A DNA stretch of 12,449 bases from Anaerolineae bacterium. Lineage in GTDB: Bacteria; Chloroflexota; Anaerolineae; Aggregatilineales; UBA2796. Made by a program: the position numbers and the translations under genes. A model generated the notes under the pieces. The model was not told the origin of the DNA. It did no database searches and worked only from the letters and a program-made list of their open reading frames with translations. The first letter of the stretch is position 1. Each line of letters starts with the position of its first letter. The stretch covers positions 1-12,449 of the forward strand of contig JADZBY010000574.1 in the NCBI GenBank assembly GCA_020851855.1, written 5' to 3'. Shown here in pieces: positions 1-5,930 of the stretch.

Positions 1-57
1 ACGCCCACCGCACAAAGCTGAGCGCGACTCGATCTAGAGGCTGTTACGAACTCTGAG

Positions 58-198
58 CCTCACCCCCTGGCCCCCTCTCCACGCGGAGTGCCGCGTAGAG
101 AGGGGGAACAACGCGGCGGTAAGACCGGCGACTCCCCTCTCCATGCCTGCCGGGGTCCCCTCTGGGATGGCAGGCGTAGAGAGGGGCCGGGGGTGAGG
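58..198. repeat. CCCTCACCCC-family palindromic repeat, copy A
   Basis: The ends form an inverted repeat: CCTCACCCCCTGGCCCC at the left and GGGGCCGGGGGTGAGG at the right. Two internal hairpins are visible. One is CTCTCC-ACGCGG with CCGCGT-AGAGAG at about 76-103. The other pairs CTCTCCATGCCTGCC with GGCAGGCGTAGAGAG at about 137-184. The same end sequences recur at 4729-4887, 8451-8514 (half copy) and 10580-10687. No protein is supported here; the open frame across it follows the repeat. It looks like a non-autonomous MITE- or REP-like element, with no transposase nearby. Nothing recognisable is seen in 1-57 or 199-281. Confidence 0.75.
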
Positions 199-281
199 TC
201 AGTGTCTTGGCTGGATCGTTGGGCGCACTGTCCGACGCTCAAAAGCGTATAACCGGTTCTGAGCAGCGTTCTGACTGACAC

Positions 282-316
282 AGAAGCCCCGATCTCAGCG
301 TGAGATCGGGGCTTCT
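282..316 (-). terminator. Strong hairpin just after the ACT operon
   Basis: A perfect 16-bp inverted repeat, AGAAGCCCCGATCTCA and its complement, is separated by a 3-base loop (GCG). It starts two bases past the stop codon of the minus-strand ACT gene that ends at 319. The position fits a transcription terminator or a 3'-end stabilising hairpin. No clean U-run follows the stem on the minus strand, although the stem itself ends in CTTCT. No neighbouring gene is visible to its left that would use it from the other direction. Confidence 0.6.
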
Positions 317-318
317 GA

Positions 319-777
319 TCACGGCGCGTCGTGGGAGAAGTGCGTGACGGGATCGCTGCGCACGCTGTACCCGGCCTGGGCCAGCGCGCTGATCGCCTCG
401 TTCAGTTTCGCCGCGCGCACCAGGATGTAATCCGTGTCGAAGGTGGACACCACGAACAGGCTCAGGCCCGCGCCCGCCAACGCGCCGCTGACGCCCGCCA
501 CCACGCCCACCAGCGAGAAGTCAAGCGGGCCATCGATGCCCAGGCAGCGCCAGCCCCGCTCCACATGCTCGTGGTGCGGGCCGTGCGCGCCGTCGGGTAC
601 GTGCTCGGCGGGCAAGACGATAGAAAGCTCACTCCCGGCGCGCGTCACGGATACAAAGCGCGGCGCGGCGGGGCCGGTGATGTTCAGGTGCGCCCAGGCG
701 GGCAGCGCGGCATCGCCGGGCAGGCGGCACACGGCATATTCACCGGGCAAAACGTGCAGCGTCAGGCTGGCGGGCAT
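319..777 (-). CDS. COG3603-like ACT-domain protein
   Basis: The product is 152 residues and appears soluble. It matches the small CASTOR-like ACT family (COG3603): an N-terminal half with LPGEYAVCRLP (about 11-21) and VTRAGSELSIVLP (about 44-56), then an ACT fold holding GIDGPLDFSLVGV and STFDTDYILV. Proteins of this family are regulatory or unknown; ACT folds commonly bind amino acids. The ATG at 777 is well supported by AAGGAG at 784-789, six bases upstream. It lies 55 bp after a second ACT gene on the same strand and probably shares its riboswitch-controlled transcript, though a TATAAT at 807-812 could give a separate start. A 16-bp hairpin follows the stop. Family assignment is fairly sure; ligand and partner are unknown. 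Confidence 0.85.
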   Translation of the reverse strand: MPASLTLHVLPGEYAVCRLPGDAALPAWAHLNITGPAAPRFVSVTRAGSELSIVLPAEHVPDGAHGPHHEHVERGWRCLGIDGPLDFSLVGVVAGVSGALAGAGLSLFVVSTFDTDYILVRAAKLNEAISALAQAGYSVRSDPVTHFSHDAP

Positions 778-806
778 CCTACACTCCTTGTTTGGCGCTT
801 GCCCGC

Positions 807-812
807 ATTATA
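807..812 (-). promoter_or_regulatory. Possible internal -10 box before the COG3603-like gene
   Basis: TATAAT reads perfectly on the minus strand and would place a start near 800, giving a leader of about 22 bases that keeps AAGGAG. No convincing -35 hexamer sits 16-18 bases upstream. It may let the downstream ACT gene be expressed independently of the riboswitch, or it may be chance. Confidence 0.3.
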
Positions 813-832
813 CTGCGTAAACGGAACGGCCC

Positions 833-1342
833 TCAGACGGCCATCGCCTGTGCAAAGCCCTCGTCGCGCAACGCCCGCAGCACGCGCGCCGCGTCGGACG
901 TCTCGATCACGAGCGATGCGCCGCCCGCGCTGCCCTGCATGGTCAGGATATTCAGGCCCGCCGCCGCCAGCCGGTCGCAGAAAGCGGCGACCTCGTTCAG
1001 CGAGCAGCCAGGCAGCGGCAGGCGCAGCAGCAGCACATCGGTGCGCGCCCACAGGCGAAGCACGAGGCGTTGTTCAAGCTCGGCGTCCAGCTCACGGCGC
1101 AGCGCATCGAGCGCCGAAAAGACGAAAGGCAGCGGGATGGCGAGGCAGCAACTCCCTGCCGCCGACGACTGGCTCATGACCAGGGCATCCGCGCCGACTT
1201 CTGCCAGCGCCAGCAACGTCCGCCCGGTCAGATCGGGCAGGTTGGCCACGCCGGTGCGCTCAATGCCGATCAGGCACACGGTGCGCACGCTCAGGGATTC
1301 GGCAGCAGCTTCAGAAATGTCGGGGAGAGGTGCGTCAAACAC
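833..1342 (-). CDS. Tandem-ACT protein, aspartokinase-regulatory-domain-like
   Basis: The product is 169 residues from the GTG at 1342. That start is chosen because a perfect AGGAGG (1350-1355) lies seven bases upstream. An in-frame ATG at 1378 and a TTG at 1441 lack such a site, and the TTG falls in the terminator U-run. Two ACT repeats are visible. The first (about 19-85) contains TGRTLLALAEVGADALVMSQSS, close to the LAEAGINVLAISQGSSE pattern of aspartate-kinase ACT domains. The second (about 101-165) contains LAAAGLNILTMQGSAGGASLVI. No kinase domain precedes it: upstream is riboswitch leader, so this is a stand-alone regulator and not a truncated lysC. It is first in an operon with the COG3603-like gene. 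Likely role: an amino-acid-binding sensor or regulatory subunit; the partner is unknown. Confidence 0.8.
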   Translation of the reverse strand: MFDAPLPDISEAAAESLSVRTVCLIGIERTGVANLPDLTGRTLLALAEVGADALVMSQSSAAGSCCLAIPLPFVFSALDALRRELDAELEQRLVLRLWARTDVLLLRLPLPGCSLNEVAAFCDRLAAAGLNILTMQGSAGGASLVIETSDAARVLRALRDEGFAQAMAV

Positions 1343-1349
1343 GATTACG

Positions 1350-1355
1350 CCTCCT
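1350..1355 (-). promoter_or_regulatory. Ribosome-binding site fixing the tandem-ACT start
   Basis: On the minus strand this is a perfect AGGAGG, seven bases before GTG at 1342. It decides against the longer upstream in-frame starts at 1378 and 1441. Confidence 0.8.
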
Positions 1356-1435
1356 GTTGCACCATCGCACACGGACATCTCAGGCTGCAACAGGGGGGCG
1401 CTTGTCGGGTGAGGGGAAAGGATTCCCGGTCCCAG

Positions 1436-1474
1436 AAACAAAACGGCCCGCGTCCATCACATCAGGATCGCGGG
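1436..1474 (-). terminator. Riboswitch-controlled intrinsic terminator
   Basis: On the minus strand CCCGCG (1474-1469), a bulged A, TCC (1467-1465), a 9-base loop, then GGA (1455-1453) and CGCGGG (1452-1447) form a nine-pair stem. It is followed within three bases by TTTTGTTT (1443-1436). It lies between the SAM aptamer and the ACT gene start. The 3' strand of aptamer helix P1 with flanking bases, GATGCGG (1534-1528), can instead pair with CCGC(G)ATC of the 5' arm (1473-1466; seven pairs, one bulge). That is the arrangement expected of a SAM-off switch. The structures were drawn by eye. Confidence 0.75.
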
Positions 1475-1527
1475 TCATCGCCGTGGACACTTAATTGCCC
1501 ATGCCGGTCAGCTTGCGCCGGCGAGGG

Positions 1528-1620
1528 CCGCATCCCCGACACCCTTTCGGGTGGTGGGAGAGCACCTTGGGTGTCCGCCCCAGGTTGCTGGGCCTGAACT
1601 GGTCAGGCCGCTCCTGATGT
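1528..1620 (-). ncRNA. SAM-I-clan riboswitch aptamer (SAM-I/IV-like)
   Basis: Read on the minus strand, CATCAGGAGCGG opens helix P1. P2 is GGCCTGA/TCAGGCC with a CCAGT loop. The hallmark core CAGCAACC then opens P3, which closes at AAGGTGCT. P4 pairs CACCC/GGGTG across a GAAA tetraloop, with an outer TCCC/GGGA. GATG (1534-1531) closes P1 against CATC (1619-1616). The GCAACC...AAGGTGC core is diagnostic of the SAM-I/SAM-IV clan. P2 is a plain hairpin without the SAM-I kink-turn, which points to SAM-IV or the SAM-I/IV variant. P1 is short by eye (four pairs). The aptamer begins almost at the predicted transcript start and is followed by a terminator and two ACT-domain genes. The clan is fairly sure; the subclass is not. 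Confidence 0.8.
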
Positions 1621-1628
1621 TTGGGAAC

Positions 1629-1656
1629 ATCTTATCATCAAAATGCGGCTTGTCAA
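1629..1656 (-). promoter_or_regulatory. Promoter of the SAM-riboswitch ACT operon
   Basis: On the minus strand a perfect -35 TTGACA (1656-1651) is followed after 16 bases by TAAGAT (1634-1629; four of six consensus). Transcription would start near 1622, directly before the riboswitch P1 strand, which supports both calls. Confidence 0.7.
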
Positions 1657-1701
1657 GCGGCCCGCACGGATGAAGATTGGTACTTGGGGCGGTCAGGTTC
1701 C

Positions 1702-1762
1702 GGGCGGCTCGCGAGCCGCCCCTACAGCACTGAACCATGTAGGGGCGCGGCGCGACGCGCCC
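1702..1762. repeat. Two-headed palindromic repeat, copy 1
   Basis: A perfect 20-base palindrome GGGCGGCTCGCGAGCCGCCC (1702-1721) followed by CTACA faces TGTAG followed by GGGCGCGGCGCGACGCGCCC (1743-1762). The second palindrome has one mismatch here. The heads are joined by an inverted CTACA/TGTAG pair about 11 bases apart. The same layout recurs at 8521-8609 with a longer middle. This resembles a REP or BIME-like extragenic element; the two heads differ in sequence. It sits between the divergent ACT operon and yqeY. Confidence 0.75.
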
Positions 1763-1793
1763 GCCGTAATACTCCGCCCTGGATTCTGAATGT

Positions 1794-1806
1794 CCATCAG
1801 CGCCGG
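1794..1806. repeat. Solo copy of the CATCAGCGCCGGG repeat end
   Basis: CATCAGCGCCGGG followed by a GC-rich CGACC-like stretch also occurs at 12373-12385, and inverted at 12191-12203, where the two copies bound a palindromic element. Here it stands alone, possibly a relic of such an element. The rest of 1763-1890 shows nothing else recognisable. Confidence 0.45.
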
Positions 1807-1899
1807 GCCGACCGCAGGACGCCGGGGACGTTTTGCTGCAATGGCCCTGGGCGCGGACGAGGCGTCGCACGGTCGCACGCCGCAGCTTTCCGCCTGCGG

Positions 1900-1905
1900 T
1901 ATAAT
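1900..1905 (+). promoter_or_regulatory. Putative -10 box of the yqeY cluster
   Basis: A perfect TATAAT lies 34 bases before the yqeY ATG. No good -35 hexamer is seen at 16-18 bases. Immediately upstream CCGCAG (1880-1885) and CTGCGG (1894-1899) form a 6-bp inverted repeat with an 8-base spacer, overlapping where a -35 region or an operator would be. Confidence 0.45.
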
Positions 1906-1939
1906 AAGCGCGCAGACACGGCACGGGAATGAGGGCATC

Positions 1940-2386
1940 ATGGGACCCAAAGAACGGCTGCAAGAAGACCTGAAGACGGCGATGAAGGCCAACGAACCGG
2001 CCCGGCGTGATACGCTGCGGCTGATCCAGGCCGCCATTCGCCAGGTTGAGGTCGACAAGCGCATCACGATGAACGACGATCAGGTCTATGACCTGCTGTC
2101 CACCGAGGCCAAGAAGCGCCGCGACAGCATCGCCGAGGCGCAAAAGGCGGGCCGTGGCGACATTGTGGAAAAAGAACAGGCCGAACTGGCGCTGATCGAG
2201 TCGTACCTGCCGCAACAGCTCAGCCGCGACGAACTGGAAGCCGAAGTGCGCCAGGCCATCGCCGAGGCGGGCGCAACGTCTGCAAAGGACATGGGCAAGG
2301 TCATGAAAGTGCTCATGCCGCGGGTGAAGAACCGCGCAGACGGCAAGCTGGTGAACGATGTCGTCAAGGCGCTGCTGCCGAGTTGA
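1940..2386 (+). CDS. yqeY: GatB/YqeY-domain protein
   Basis: The product is 148 residues, the usual length of stand-alone YqeY proteins, and is a soluble, charged, mostly helical protein. Family features are visible: MGPKERLQEDLKTAMKANEPARRDTLRLIQAAI at the N terminus (start and RDTLR motif), KKRRDSIAEAQKAGR, EKEQAELALIESYLPQQLS and the C-terminal DMGKVMKVLMP followed by GKLVNDVVKALL. YqeY shares a fold with the tail domain of GatB, which contacts tRNA in the Glu/Asp-tRNA amidotransferase; the role of stand-alone YqeY is not established. GAGGG lies four bases before the ATG. A TATAAT box is 34 bases upstream. The next gene begins 25 bp downstream on the same strand, so the two are probably co-transcribed. 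The family call is secure. Confidence 0.92.
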   Translation: MGPKERLQEDLKTAMKANEPARRDTLRLIQAAIRQVEVDKRITMNDDQVYDLLSTEAKKRRDSIAEAQKAGRGDIVEKEQAELALIESYLPQQLSRDELEAEVRQAIAEAGATSAKDMGKVMKVLMPRVKNRADGKLVNDVVKALLPS

Positions 2387-2411
2387 GGCGGACGGATTGG
2401 TAAGGTAGCGC

Positions 2412-4721
2412 GTGGGGGCGCTCGTGACGCAGACAGAACCATCAGCGCAGGGGGAGCGGGGTGATCGGGGCAACGGTCCGACGGGCGATACGCCGGGTCC
2501 GCGTCCGGACCGCCGTGCGCTGATTCAGAACATCCGGCTGGCGGCGCTGGGCATCCTGTTTCTGGCCGGCGCGTTCGCCATCGTGGCCTACGACGCCATC
2601 GCGCCGAGCGGCTCGGTCACGCTGGCCGTTGGGGACGTTGCGCCTGATGACATTCGCGCGCCGTATGGCATCACCTACCAGAGCGAAGTGCTCACCCGGC
2701 TGGCCCGCAGGGAAGCGTCCGCGCGCGTCGGCAACGTGTACGACCCGCCCAACCCGGCCATCCTGCGCCAGCAGATTCAGGTCGCCCGGCGCGTCTTGGA
2801 TTACATCAACAACATCCGGCTGGATAGCTTCGGTACGCCCGACCAGAAACTCGCCGATCTGGAAGCCATCGACGCCATCTCGCTGCCGCGCGACGTGTAC
2901 GCCCGCCTGCTTCAGCTCTCCGATACCGACTGGCGCGATGTGGACTCGCAGGTCATGCTGCTGCTGGAACGCACCATGCGCAACGAGATCCGCGAAGATG
3001 ACCTGCTCCAGACCTACGCCAACCTGCCCAACCTGGTCAGCATCACGCTGGACGAGAACGAATCGGCGCTGATCGTGGCCCTGGTCCGCGCGCTGATCCA
3101 GCCCAACGCCTTCTACAACGAAACCGCCACGCAGGCCGCCCAGCGCGACGCCGCTGAGAGCGTCCAGCCGGTGATGGTGACCTTTGTCGAGGGCCAGATC
3201 GTCGTGCCGGGCGGGACCATCGTCAGCGAGCGCGACATCGAGGCGCTGGCCCAGTTCCGCCTGCTTCAGCCGGTCGATCAGCGGCTGCGCACCTTCGCCG
3301 GGGCGGCGCTGGCGGTGCTGCTGTTCAGCACGTTCATCGTCGCGTACCTGCGGCAGTTCAAGCCCGCGCTCCTGGAAAACACGCCGCTCGTCATCCTGAT
3401 CGGCGGCTTGCTGCTCATCTTCTTGGCAGGCGCGCGCATCTTCAGCGAAGGCCCGCCGGTCATCGCGCACCTGTACCCGGCGGCGGCGTTCACGCTCATC
3501 GTGGTGGCCATCACCGATGCGCATGTCGCGATGGTCCTGACCGCCTCACTGGCCATCCTGATCGGCGTGGTGACGGGCAATTCGCTCGAACCTGCCGTGC
3601 TGGCAGCGGCAACCGGCGCGGCGGGCGTGCTCGTCCTGGGCCGCGTCGAGCGCCTGAACGCCTATTTTGTGGCCGGACTGGTCATCGGCGTGGTGAACGT
3701 CGTCATCGGCCTGATCTTCAACCTGACGGCGACCGTGATCGACCCGGCGGCGATCCTTGCCACCGTGCCATCCGGCTTTTTGAGCGGGATTCTGGCCGCC
3801 GGACTGGGCCTGGTGGGCTTGTACCTGGGCAGCAGCCTGTTGAACCTGCCCACCAGCGTGAAGCTGCTGGAGCTGGCGCAGCCCAACCAGCCGCTTCTGC
3901 AGCGCCTGTTGCGGGAAGCGCCCGGCACGTACCAGCACAGCTTGCAGGTGGCCAACCTGGCCGAACTGGCGGCGGAGCGCATCGGCGCCAATGCCCTGCT
4001 GGTGCGCATCGGCGCGCTGTACCACGACATCGGGAAATTGACCGCGCCGCCCTTCTTTGGCGAAAACCAGCCGGAAGGCTTCAACCCGCATGAGCAGTTC
4101 AGCCCGGAAGAGAGCGCGCGCATCATCATCAGCCACGTGACCGAGGGCGAGCGCATCGGGCGGCAACACCGGCTGCCCAGGCCTCTCATCGACTTCATCC
4201 TGGAGCACCACGGCACGACGCAGGCGTTGTACTTCTACAACCAGGCGCTGGCCAATGCGGGCGGCGACGAGAGCGGCGTGGACAAGGCCGCGTATACGTA
4301 TCCCGGCCCACGTCCGCAGAACCGCGAGTCGGGCATCCTGATGCTGGCCGACGCCGCCGAAACCATCGTGCGCTCCAAACGCACGCGCAACAAGCAGGAG
4401 ATCGCGGACATCGTGGCCGACGTGATCAACATGCGGCTGGCGGGCGGGCAGCTGGACGAGAGCAAACTCACGGTGAGCGACCTGAAAGTCGTGCGTGAGG
4501 TGTTCATGACCAGCCTGCAGGGCGTCTTCCACCCACGCATCGCCTATCCTGCGCCGCCGTCCACGCTGACCCAGGAAGCGGCCCGCATCGCCGCGCAGGA
4601 CGTGAATGCGCCGCCGCCGCTGTCCAATCCCGCCGCGCTCGCGGAGCCGCCGTCGAAGCCGGTCGCGCCGCCAGTCGGGCCGGTTGGGCCGCGCGTGCCC
4701 GCCAGCGAAGGGCAATCGTGA
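2412..4721 (+). CDS. pgpH: 7TM-HD cyclic-di-AMP phosphodiesterase, PgpH/YqfF-like
   Basis: The product is 769 residues. A short Pro/Arg-rich cytoplasmic start precedes a first membrane helix (about 40-60). An extracellular 7TM-HDED domain follows (about 65-290, with GDVAPDDIRAPYGITYQSE), then a membrane block of several helices (about 295-480) and a cytoplasmic HD domain (about 500-690). Metal ligands are visible as H509, H538-D539 (HDIGK), H575, H599-H600 (EHH) and D647 (MLADAAE). The spacings up to H600 equal those I recall for Listeria PgpH, which hydrolyses c-di-AMP to pApA. A Pro/Ala-rich tail of about 50 residues ends the protein. The start is GTG at 2412 with TAAGG six bases upstream; a second GTG at 2424 is possible. 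It lies between yqeY and ybeY, as yqfF does near ybeY in Firmicutes, but without phoH. Activity and substrate are inferred from the family. Confidence 0.93.
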   Translation: MGALVTQTEPSAQGERGDRGNGPTGDTPGPRPDRRALIQNIRLAALGILFLAGAFAIVAYDAIAPSGSVTLAVGDVAPDDIRAPYGITYQSEVLTRLARREASARVGNVYDPPNPAILRQQIQVARRVLDYINNIRLDSFGTPDQKLADLEAIDAISLPRDVYARLLQLSDTDWRDVDSQVMLLLERTMRNEIREDDLLQTYANLPNLVSITLDENESALIVALVRALIQPNAFYNETATQAAQRDAAESVQPVMVTFVEGQIVVPGGTIVSERDIEALAQFRLLQPVDQRLRTFAGAALAVLLFSTFIVAYLRQFKPALLENTPLVILIGGLLLIFLAGARIFSEGPPVIAHLYPAAAFTLIVVAITDAHVAMVLTASLAILIGVVTGNSLEPAVLAAATGAAGVLVLGRVERLNAYFVAGLVIGVVNVVIGLIFNLTATVIDPAAILATVPSGFLSGILAAGLGLVGLYLGSSLLNLPTSVKLLELAQPNQPLLQRLLREAPGTYQHSLQVANLAELAAERIGANALLVRIGALYHDIGKLTAPPFFGENQPEGFNPHEQFSPEESARIIISHVTEGERIGRQHRLPRPLIDFILEHHGTTQALYFYNQALANAGGDESGVDKAAYTYPGPRPQNRESGILMLADAAETIVRSKRTRNKQEIADIVADVINMRLAGGQLDESKLTVSDLKVVREVFMTSLQGVFHPRIAYPAPPSTLTQEAARIAAQDVNAPPPLSNPAALAEPPSKPVAPPVGPVGPRVPASEGQS

Positions 4722-4728
4722 AGGAAAA

Positions 4729-4887
4729 CCCTCACCCCCGGCCCCTCTCCCTCATGGAGAGGGGAGACGAAGGCAGATAGCGCGCGCATTTCCCCTCTCG
4801 CCTCTCCCTCATGGAGAGGGGAGATAAAGGCAGGTAGCAGCGCGCATTTCCCCTCTCGCCTTGAGGGAGAGAGGCCGGGAGTGAGGG
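4729..4887. repeat. CCCTCACCCC-family repeat, copy B, with internal tandem duplication
   Basis: The element begins CCCTCACCCCCGGCCCCTCT and ends GGCCGGGAGTGAGGG, an inverted-repeat pair. Inside it a unit of 57-58 bases is duplicated in tandem (4744-4800 and 4801-4858) with a few differences. Each unit starts CCTCTCCCTCATGGAGAGG and so carries a small CTCTCC/GGAGAG hairpin. The element begins 7 bases after the pgpH stop and ends 10 bases before the ybeY ATG, filling almost the whole intergenic gap. Copies without this duplication are at 58-198 and 10580-10687. Confidence 0.8.
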
Positions 4888-4890
4888 TGA
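4883..4890 (+). promoter_or_regulatory. ybeY ribosome-binding site supplied by repeat end
   Basis: GAGGGTGA, close to the consensus GGAGGTGA, lies seven bases before the ybeY ATG. Its first five bases are the right end of repeat copy B, so the element appears to provide most of the translation signal. Confidence 0.6.
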
Positions 4891-4897
4891 TACGACC

Positions 4898-5440
4898 ATG
4901 AGTGAGGGCCGGAGTTTGGCCTATTCGATTGAGATTCTTGACGAATTTGGCGCGGATGTCCCCACGGAGCGCCTCAATGCCGCGATAGGTTGGGTGTTGG
5001 CGCAACACGCCGCGCCGCCGGGCACGGGCGTCACGCTCGTGGTGGCCGGCGACGAGTACGTGCGCGCTTTGAATGCGCAGTATCGTGGCGTGGACGCGGC
5101 CACCGACGTGTTGTCCTTCCCCGCCGAGCCGCTGCCCGACGCGCTGCGCGAGGCGCTGATCGAGGCGGGCGACCCGGACGCGCTGCACCTGGGCGATCTG
5201 GTCATCGCCTACCCGTACACGGTCCAGCACGCGCAGGCGGCGGGCCACGCGCTGGACGACGAGCTAACCTTGCTGGCAATCCACGGCGCGCTGCACCTGC
5301 TCGGCTTTGATCACGACAACGCCGCCAACCAGGCCGCCATGTGGCAGGCGCAGGCCGAAGCGCTCGACGCGCTGGGCGTGGCGCTGCGTGTGCCACAATT
5401 CACTTTCGACGACGAGGACACAGGCGATGAGCGCCGATGA
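4898..5440 (+). CDS. ybeY: Endoribonuclease YbeY, rRNA maturation factor
   Basis: The product is 180 residues, slightly longer than typical (about 150-165) because of an acidic C-terminal tail (FDDEDTGDERR). The zinc-binding signature HGALHLLGFDH is intact, with H129, H133 and H139 as ligands. DVLSFP (70-75) and GDLVIAYP (99-106) are the other conserved blocks. YbeY is a single-strand-specific metallo-endoribonuclease implicated in 16S rRNA 3'-end maturation and ribosome quality control. The ATG at 4898 is preceded by GAGGGTGA. The next gene starts inside its last 14 bases, so the two are translationally linked. It follows pgpH after a repeat element that fills the gap. Confidence 0.95.
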   Translation: MSEGRSLAYSIEILDEFGADVPTERLNAAIGWVLAQHAAPPGTGVTLVVAGDEYVRALNAQYRGVDAATDVLSFPAEPLPDALREALIEAGDPDALHLGDLVIAYPYTVQHAQAAGHALDDELTLLAIHGALHLLGFDHDNAANQAAMWQAQAEALDALGVALRVPQFTFDDEDTGDERR

Positions 5441-5930
5441 CGAGTCACGCGCAGGCGGCGAAACGCGCCGCCCTCTGCTGCGTTGGCATCCGGATACGCT
5501 GGAAACCCTCAACGCACAACCTGAGCGCTACAGCCCGATTGTGAGCACCAGCCGCCTGAAGAGCCTGCGTTACGCGCTGGCGGGCTGGCTCTACATGTTG
5601 CGCTACCAGAAAAACACCCGCATCCAGGCGTTCGCCTCGATCCTGGTCTTCCTGGTCGGCCTGTGGCTGGGCATCGCGCCGCACGACTGGGCGATCCTGG
5701 TGGTGATCATCACCATGAACTGGATGGCGGAGTTCATCAACGCGGCGCTCGAAGCGGCGGTGAACCTGGCCAGCCCGAATCTGCACCCGATGGCGCGGGT
5801 GGGCAAGGACGTCGGCGCGGCGGCGGTCCTGCTCACCTCGGTGTCGGCGGTCGTGGTCGGGGCGCTGATCATCGGCCCACCGCTGCTGGCCCGGATCGAG
5901 CCGTGGCTGATCGAGGTGTTGCAGCGGTGA
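5427..5930 (+). CDS. dgkA: Diacylglycerol/undecaprenol kinase family membrane protein
   Basis: The product is 167 residues. About 60 soluble N-terminal residues precede three membrane segments (about 66-84, 88-112 and 128-152). The DgkA signature is readable as AEFINAALEAAVNLASP followed by HPMARVGKDVGAAAVLL, with E102, N105, E109 and K127-D128 matching catalytic positions of the family. The Asp that usually follows in EAVVD is Asn here (N113). The family phosphorylates undecaprenol in Gram-positive relatives and diacylglycerol in E. coli, at the cytoplasmic membrane. I chose ATG 5427, with GAGGA at 5414-5418; it overlaps ybeY by 14 bases, which is common for tightly coupled genes. The family call is firm; the lipid substrate is inferred. 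Confidence 0.88.
   Translation: MSADDESRAGGETRRPLLRWHPDTLETLNAQPERYSPIVSTSRLKSLRYALAGWLYMLRYQKNTRIQAFASILVFLVGLWLGIAPHDWAILVVIITMNWMAEFINAALEAAVNLASPNLHPMARVGKDVGAAAVLLTSVSAVVVGALIIGPPLLARIEPWLIEVLQR

Noticed and set aside
60..281. Small minus-strand open frame of 73 codons at the left edge
   Set aside because: It mainly translates the CCCTCACCCC repeat; no ribosome-binding site and no family signal.
1343..1441. Upstream extension of the tandem-ACT gene to ATG 1378 or TTG 1441
   Set aside because: TTG 1441 lies in the terminator U-run, and neither start has a ribosome-binding site, while GTG 1342 has AGGAGG at seven bases.
1508..2473. Minus-strand open frame of about 321 codons covering the riboswitch and yqeY
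   Set aside because: It runs through the riboswitch, a palindromic repeat and the antisense of yqeY; no family resemblance.
3546..4715. Long open frame (about 389 codons) on the minus strand opposite pgpH
   Set aside because: It is antisense to a gene with clear HD motifs; its translation is rich in Arg, His, Gln and Val with no recognisable domain, as expected of GC-rich shadow frames.
4744..4858. Tandem repeat considered as a CRISPR array
   Set aside because: Only two contiguous units with no spacers; it lies within a palindromic element.
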